The notes under the pieces: model-generated | What the model was told of the DNA's origin: nothing | What the model saw: only the letters and a program-made list of their open reading frames with translations | Database searches by the model: none | Assembly: GCA_963766765.1 (NCBI GenBank) | Contig: CAVYBR010000013.1 | Coordinates: forward strand, 1 to 64,000 | Direction of reading: 5' to 3' | Origin: JACCQS01 sp963766765 | Lineage (GTDB): Bacteria; Actinomycetota; Actinomycetes; Mycobacteriales; Geodermatophilaceae | DNA: 64,000 bases | Translations under genes and position numbers: made by a program | In this document: piece after piece, positions 59,884-64,000 of the stretch | Layout: the number at the start of each line of letters is the position of its first letter | How positions within the stretch are numbered: position 1 is the stretch's first letter

Positions 59884-59909
59884 GGCCGGTGCCCTAAAAT
59901 CGGCCGCGG

Positions 59910-61583
59910 ATGAGTGCCCGCCCGGCAGACGATTCGACCAGCTTCGCTGAGATGGATCTGCGACCCCAGTTGCTCAGCGCGCTGTCCGGGCTCGGGTACG
60001 AGGAGCCGACTCCCATTCAGCGCGAAGCCATTCCGGCAATCCTGGCTGGGCAGGACCTGCTCGGTCAGGCAGCTACCGGGACCGGCAAGACGGCAGCCTT
60101 TGCGCTCCCGCTGCTGCAGCGACTCACGGCGAACCGTCGCGAACCCGATCCGGTGGCGCTCGTTCTGGTTCCGACCCGCGAACTCGCGGTCCAGGTTTCG
60201 GAGGCGATTCACCGCTACGGCCGCGAACTCGGTGCGCGCGTGCTGCCGATCTACGGCGGTCAGCCGATCGTGCGCCAGCTCCGCAGCCTGGAGCGGGGAG
60301 TCGACATCGTCGTCGCGACACCCGGGCGGGCGTTGGACCACATCGCGCGCAACACCTTGCGGCTGGATCAACTCGAGACTGTCGTCCTCGACGAAGCCGA
60401 CGAGATGCTCGACATGGGCTTCGCCGAGGACATCGAGTCGATCCTCACCGAAACACCTTCGAACCGGCAGACTGTGCTCTTTTCGGCAACCCTGCCGCCG
60501 CGGATCGACAGGATTGCCCGCAAGCACCTTCGCAATCCCTTGCGAATCCACATGGGACGCGAATCGGGCAGCGGCGAAGGCGAGACTCCGCTCGTCCGGC
60601 AGAGCGCGTACATCGTTGCCCGCGCCCACAAGCCCGCCGCGCTCGGTCGAGTGCTCGACATCGAGGCGCCGACAGCGGCCCTCGTGTTCTGCCGTACCCG
60701 GGCCGAGGTCGACCACCTCGCCGAGCAGCTCAACGGTCGGGGCTACCGCGCGGAGGCGCTGCACGGCGGGATGGACCAGGCTCAGCGCGATCGGGTGATG
60801 GGCCGGCTCCGCTCCGGCACCGCCGACCTCATCGTGGCTACCGACGTCGCCGCCCGCGGACTGGATATCGACCAGCTCACGCACGTCATCAACTACGACG
60901 TGCCCTCCGATCCAGAGTCCTACATCCACCGCATCGGCAGGGTCGGCCGCGCGGGTCGAGAAGGCGTCGCCGTCACGCTCGCCGAACCCCGCGAGCATCG
61001 GATGCTCAAGGCGATCGAGCGAATGACGAAGCGGCCCATCATCATCGAGAAGGTTCCGACCATTGCCGACCTGCGCGCGCACCAGCTGGAGCTGACCCGC
61101 GCCGCCCTGCATGAGAGCATCCTCGAGGACGATCTGGACAGTTACCGGGTTGTCGTGGAGACGCTGACCGACGAATTCGACGTCGTCCAGGTGGCGCTGG
61201 CCGCGATCAAGCTCGCCCACGAGGCGAGCGGAGCAGCCACCGACGAGGAGCAGATCCCGGAGATCGCCGCGCGACCGGCGAAGGAGGCCAAGGGCGGCGG
61301 CCGCAAGTCAGGCGGCCGATCGGCCGCCAGCGCAGGATCGGGCATGGCCAAGCTGTTCGTCGGAGCCGGCCGGATCGCCAAGATCCGACCGAAGGATCTG
61401 GTCGGCGCCATCGCCAACGAATCGCGGCTGAGCGGCCGAGACATCGGTGCGATCGAGATCACCGACCGGTTCTCCCTGGTGGAAGTGCCCGAGGACGCGG
61501 CCGACGAGGTCATCGCCGCACTACGGGCCAGCACGATCAAGGGCAAGAGCGTCCAGGTACGCCGGGACCGCGGCAGTCGCTGA
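59910..61583 (+). CDS. DEAD-box RNA helicase with DbpA-type RNA-binding domain
   Basis: 557 residues. Q motif GYEEPTPIQREAIPAIL, Walker A GQAATGTGKTAAFALPLL, PTRELAVQV, TPGRALDHI, VVLDEADEMLDMGF, SAT motif (LFSATLPP), ATDVAARGLDIDQLTHVINY and YIHRIGRVGRAG: all SF2 DEAD-box motifs. A Lys/Gly/Ala-rich linker (KEAKGGGRKSGGRSAASAG) leads to a C-terminal DbpA/CsdA RNA-binding domain (GMAKLFVGAGRIAKIRPKDL to IKGKSVQVRRD). DeaD/CsdA-like roles in ribosome assembly or cold adaptation are likely. ATG at 59910. Confidence 0.93.
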   Translation: MSARPADDSTSFAEMDLRPQLLSALSGLGYEEPTPIQREAIPAILAGQDLLGQAATGTGKTAAFALPLLQRLTANRREPDPVALVLVPTRELAVQVSEAIHRYGRELGARVLPIYGGQPIVRQLRSLERGVDIVVATPGRALDHIARNTLRLDQLETVVLDEADEMLDMGFAEDIESILTETPSNRQTVLFSATLPPRIDRIARKHLRNPLRIHMGRESGSGEGETPLVRQSAYIVARAHKPAALGRVLDIEAPTAALVFCRTRAEVDHLAEQLNGRGYRAEALHGGMDQAQRDRVMGRLRSGTADLIVATDVAARGLDIDQLTHVINYDVPSDPESYIHRIGRVGRAGREGVAVTLAEPREHRMLKAIERMTKRPIIIEKVPTIADLRAHQLELTRAALHESILEDDLDSYRVVVETLTDEFDVVQVALAAIKLAHEASGAATDEEQIPEIAARPAKEAKGGGRKSGGRSAASAGSGMAKLFVGAGRIAKIRPKDLVGAIANESRLSGRDIGAIEITDRFSLVEVPEDAADEVIAALRASTIKGKSVQVRRDRGSR

Positions 61584-61596
61584 CGCTCGACGTCCC

Positions 61597-61968
61597 CTAC
61601 TCCTGATCGCCCGGAGGCTGGTCACCGATCTCGACCGTATACGAGGTGATGGTTGCGACCGCCCCGTCGACGAAGTCATAGATGTCGCAGGATGCGACTA
61701 CGGTCCGGTCGCCGTCAGCACCGACGTACTCTGCGACGGCGTCCACGACCACTGAGTCAGATCCGACCACGGACCTGAACTTGCGGAAATCCGTGGTGGC
61801 CTGCGACAGATATTCCAGCGATGCCGTACACGTCGCGATGACGTCATCCCGTCCGACGACCGGCGACCCACCGATGAGCTCCCACCGGACGTCCGGAGCG
61901 AGATGCGCATAGGTCTCAGCGAAGCGATGGCTCGAGCACGCGTGGGCGATTTCCTCCATTGACGCCAT
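61597..61968 (-). CDS. NTF2-like/SnoaL-like family protein
   Basis: A 123-residue protein of the NTF2-like cone fold: helices MASMEEIAHACSSHRFAETY, then YAHLAPDVRWELIGGSPVVG, DVIATCTASLEYLSQATTDF and strands ending VASCDIYDFVDGAVATITSY. Such small proteins can be enzymes or binding modules; no catalytic residues can be singled out. ATG at 61968. Convergent with the helicase gene. Confidence 0.75.
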   Translation of the reverse strand: MASMEEIAHACSSHRFAETYAHLAPDVRWELIGGSPVVGRDDVIATCTASLEYLSQATTDFRKFRSVVGSDSVVVDAVAEYVGADGDRTVVASCDIYDFVDGAVATITSYTVEIGDQPPGDQE

Positions 61969-62012
61969 AGCTCACACTGTCCGAACTCGAGGGTGATCGG
62001 CAAGCCTCGGAA

Positions 62013-62264
62013 TCAGGTGAGCCGGATTCGCCGGTCGCCGCACCGCACGATGTCGCCTCGTTTCAGTTGCGCCCCGCGGCGGGACTCCGGCCGACCATTG
62101 ACGTCGACGGCGCCGTCAGCGAGCAGCGTCTTGACCGACCCGCCGGACTCCACCAGACCGGCCAACTTGAGCACCTGTCCGAGGCGGATCCCGCCCTCGC
62201 CGACCGCTATCTCTTCGATGGGATCGGTCACCAGGTCAGTCGCCCGGAACGGCCGGGTGGACAT
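62013..62264 (-). CDS. S4-domain RNA-binding protein
   Basis: 83 residues from ATG 62264. IRLGQVLKLAGLVESGGSVK and LLADGAVDVNGRPESRRGAQ carry the S4 signature (L-x-G...V-x-V-N-G), and it ends IVRCGDRRIRLT. This matches the small stand-alone S4 proteins (YaaA/RqcP-like) that bind rRNA or act in translation quality control. Its start overlaps the 3' end of the upstream iron-sulfur gene by 29 nt, so it may be co-transcribed with it. Confidence 0.85.
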   Translation of the reverse strand: MSTRPFRATDLVTDPIEEIAVGEGGIRLGQVLKLAGLVESGGSVKTLLADGAVDVNGRPESRRGAQLKRGDIVRCGDRRIRLT

Positions 62265-63318
62265 GGGAATAGCCGAACCTGCCTTTGATGCACAGGTTTC
62301 CATGCGTGACGTCGTGATCCTTGGGCGAGTCGACGCGCACGATCCGGTTGTCCTGTACGTGGAGATCCAGGTTGCAGCCCACGCCGCAGAACCCGCAGAT
62401 CGTACGGGTGGTGGTCTGCTTGGACTCGTCCCAGGTGCCGGCCTGGCGCATGTCGTACTCCGACTTGGGCATCAGCGCCCCGGTAGGGCAGACACCGATG
62501 CAGTTGCCGCAGTAAACGCAGGCGGAGTCAGTGAGCGGGGTGTCGTACTCGGTGGCGATCGTCGCGTCGAAACCCCTGCCCGCCACTGTGATTGCGAACG
62601 TGTTCTGGGCATCTTCGCCACAGGCCTGGGTGCACTTGTAGCAGAGGATGCAACGTGAGTAGTCGCGAATGTAGAGCTCGTCGTCGATCTTGACCGGCTG
62701 CGCGACGTTTGCGGCGGTCAGCCCGTCGGGCACGTCGTGATGGCCGGGCCGACGGCGATCGCGCTCGCCAGCAGCGGCCGGCGGAGCCGGGGGCCCGTAC
62801 CGGTGTGGGTCTACCTCGTACTCCTCGTTCCACCTCTGTACGTCCGGGCCGGCCAGGGACATGTCCACCGAGGACGCCAGAAGCTCCAGCACCATGCGGC
62901 GGCTCTGTCGGACGCGGTCGCTGTCAGTGCTGACCACCATGTCCGGTTCGACCCGTCGGGAGCAGGACGGGACCAGCACTCGGGATCCCTCGACCTCCAC
63001 GACGCAGACCCGGCAGACGTTGACCGGAGCGAGGTTCTCCGAATAGCACAGCGTCGGCGTATCCACGCCCAAGCCGCGGCAGGCGTCCAGGATCGTGGAA
63101 CCCTCGGGAGCGCGGACCTTCTTTCCGTCGATGGTGATGTCCACCAGACGTGAGATCGACGCGATGACCGGCAGCCGTCGGCGCGCGGGCGGCCCTGGTG
63201 GCGTCGCGGTGCCCACGCCGCTGCTCGGTCGGCCGCTGTCGCCGGATTCCAGCGCGCCCTCATCCTGGTTGGCTGGCCCGTCGACGGACTCGTTCGATGC
63301 TCTGTTGCCCGATGTCAT
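62236..63318 (-). CDS. 2Fe-2S/4Fe-4S subunit of a formate-dehydrogenase-like complex
   Basis: 360 residues from ATG 63318, which overlaps the NuoF-like stop by 4 nt. After a 55-residue polar head: a plant-type 2Fe-2S domain (APEGSTILDACRGLG, TLCYSENLAPVNVCRVCVVE), the His/Cys-containing 4Fe-4S segment, then two 4Fe-4S motifs CILCYKCTQACG and CVYCGNCIGVCPTG, and finally ICGFCGVGCNLDLHVQD and GNLCIKGRFGYSH, the beginning of the molybdopterin-protein Fe4S4 domain. It stops there. I recall stand-alone proteins ending at the same point in Streptomyces, with the molybdopterin subunit encoded separately, so it need not be truncated. Confidence 0.85.
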   Translation of the reverse strand: MTSGNRASNESVDGPANQDEGALESGDSGRPSSGVGTATPPGPPARRRLPVIASISRLVDITIDGKKVRAPEGSTILDACRGLGVDTPTLCYSENLAPVNVCRVCVVEVEGSRVLVPSCSRRVEPDMVVSTDSDRVRQSRRMVLELLASSVDMSLAGPDVQRWNEEYEVDPHRYGPPAPPAAAGERDRRRPGHHDVPDGLTAANVAQPVKIDDELYIRDYSRCILCYKCTQACGEDAQNTFAITVAGRGFDATIATEYDTPLTDSACVYCGNCIGVCPTGALMPKSEYDMRQAGTWDESKQTTTRTICGFCGVGCNLDLHVQDNRIVRVDSPKDHDVTHGNLCIKGRFGYSHVHPAVPGD

Positions 63319-64000
63319 CCTCGTTGGTCCATCCTCTCGGCATCGACGCGCTCGAACTTCCGGTCTAGCAGCCCGGCGTTCAGGGCAGACATCAAGGCGG
63401 TCGCCGCGGTGTGCCCGAGTCCGCAGATCGAAGCGCTGCCCATGACACCGGCCAGGTCTGCCAGCAACGCTCGGTCGACATCGCGCCCGCCGTTGCTCGA
63501 CGGGCGACCGAGCCGGACCAGGGCCTCCTCCTGCCGGACGGTCCCCACCCGGCACGGCACGCACTGTCCGCACGATTCATCGCGGAAGAACGCGGCGATC
63601 CGGGTCAGGGTGTCGAGCAGGTCCACCGTGTCATCGAGGACGAAGATCACCCCGGATCCGAGGGACGCCCCGATCTCGCGCGTCCCCTCGAAGGTCAGCG
63701 GCGTGTCCAGCGCCTCCTCAGTGACGAAGGACCCGGCCGCGCCGCCGAGCATGATGGCCTGCAGCCGCCCGCTCCCGGTGATGCCCCCGGCGAGGTCCAA
63801 GAGCTCGCGCAGCGTGGCGCCGAACGGGACCTCGTACACCCCCGGCCGAGCGACGAACCCGGAGAGGCAGAACAACTTTGTCCCGGTCGAGTCGGGCGTG
63901 CCGATGGACGCATAGGCCTCGCCACCGTCCAGGACGATGTGCGGGATGTTGACCAGCGTTTCGACGTTACTGATCACTGTCGGCTTGCCGAACAAGCCCA
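63315..64000 (-). CDS. NuoF-like NADH-binding subunit (5' end beyond window)
   Basis: The C-terminal 228 or so residues of a NuoF/FdhB-type flavoprotein that passes electrons between NAD(H) and the Fe-S subunit encoded next. FGKPTVISNVETLVNIPHIV is the family signature, GTKLFCLSGFVARPGVYEVP the SLBB domain, and ESCGQCVPCRVGT with a later SICGLGHTA supplies the four Cys of the N3-type 4Fe-4S cluster (usual text SICALG). The 5' end lies past base 64000. With fdhD, mobA and moeA nearby, an NAD-linked formate dehydrogenase is the likely complex. Confidence 0.88.
   Translation of the reverse strand, partial: GLFGKPTVISNVETLVNIPHIVLDGGEAYASIGTPDSTGTKLFCLSGFVARPGVYEVPFGATLRELLDLAGGITGSGRLQAIMLGGAAGSFVTEEALDTPLTFEGTREIGASLGSGVIFVLDDTVDLLDTLTRIAAFFRDESCGQCVPCRVGTVRQEEALVRLGRPSSNGGRDVDRALLADLAGVMGSASICGLGHTAATALMSALNAGLLDRKFERVDAERMDQRG

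Noticed and set aside
59880..61220. Long open frame opposite the DEAD-box helicase gene
   Set aside because: Third-position GC bias makes long antisense frames common here; composition is Arg/His/Val-rich and the sense strand has all helicase motifs. Similar frames opposite icd, purH and glmS were rejected for the same reason.
62236..63318. Truncated formate dehydrogenase alpha subunit (pseudogene)
   Set aside because: Stand-alone proteins ending just after GNLCIKGRFGY occur in other actinomycetes as far as I recall, and the frame is intact with a clean operon overlap.

Overview
The window is high-GC DNA with dense, mostly co-directional operons, many GTG starts and 4-nt ATGA/GTGA overlaps. 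Gene content points to a free-living actinomycete: PerM/DUF6350, DUF3017, DUF5319, GuaB3, a groES-groEL1 operon with a His-rich GroEL tail, an M23 peptidase next to pcrA, and PspC-type sensor proteins. Two stretches follow gene orders I remember from Mycobacterium tuberculosis: chorismate mutase-pcrA-M23 peptidase-sucC-sucD-antigen-like membrane protein-perM-purN-purH (like Rv0948c-Rv0957) and guaB3-guaB-DUF5319-groEL1-groES-tsaD-rimI-tsaB-tsaE-alr-...-glmS-...-glmM-rpsI-rplM (like Rv3410c-Rv3443c). I cannot name the genus. I saw no phage, insertion sequence, CRISPR array, tRNA or rRNA.

Layout. 1-9 kb: a CNNM membrane protein, an alpha/beta hydrolase, an S51-like protein carrying a CysRS-type C-terminal domain, an MSMEG_6728-like protein, a DUF559 nuclease-like protein, then icd, mdh, DUF3017 and folD. 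9-24 kb: purine genes, membrane proteins, sucCD, a secreted S15-like hydrolase, an icmB-like B12 subunit, an M23 peptidase and pcrA. 24-30 kb: chorismate mutase behind a probable leader-peptide attenuator, a PIG-L deacetylase, a VOC protein, a PspC histidine kinase/response regulator pair facing a PspC/LiaF-like protein, and a LURP-one protein. 30-37 kb: guaA-guaB3-guaB and groES-groL with a CIRCE operator. 37-48 kb: the t6A genes (tsaD, tsaB, tsaE with rimI), alr, a TPR-GGDEF protein, nnr, acpS and glmS. 49-51 kb: glmM, rpsI and rplM, all broken by clustered single-base shifts that look like sequence errors. 51-64 kb: a lipoprotein, a tricorn protease, molybdopterin genes (moeA, moaC, mog, mobA, fdhD), a DEAD-box helicase and the start of a formate-dehydrogenase-like NuoF/[Fe-S] operon.

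The most unusual feature is a set of three unrelated small palindromic repeat families. Family A is a pair of CCGGAGAAAGT-type palindromes spaced exactly 42 nt apart at four loci. Family B has CTGGCGGTTT/AAACCGCCAG arms. Family C is a 62-bp element with CCGGTTCGCTACCCAAC arms. They sit between genes, but a family B pair lies in frame inside tsaE, family C lies in frame in the interdomain linker of the S51-CysRS fusion, and a family A copy supplies the stop codon of that same fusion. This resembles the protein-invading palindromic elements described in Rickettsia. Other points of note are the aromatic leader peptide before chorismate mutase, frameshifts in tsaD and in a Lys-Ala-Pro tandem repeat, and the indel cluster at 49.4-50.9 kb.
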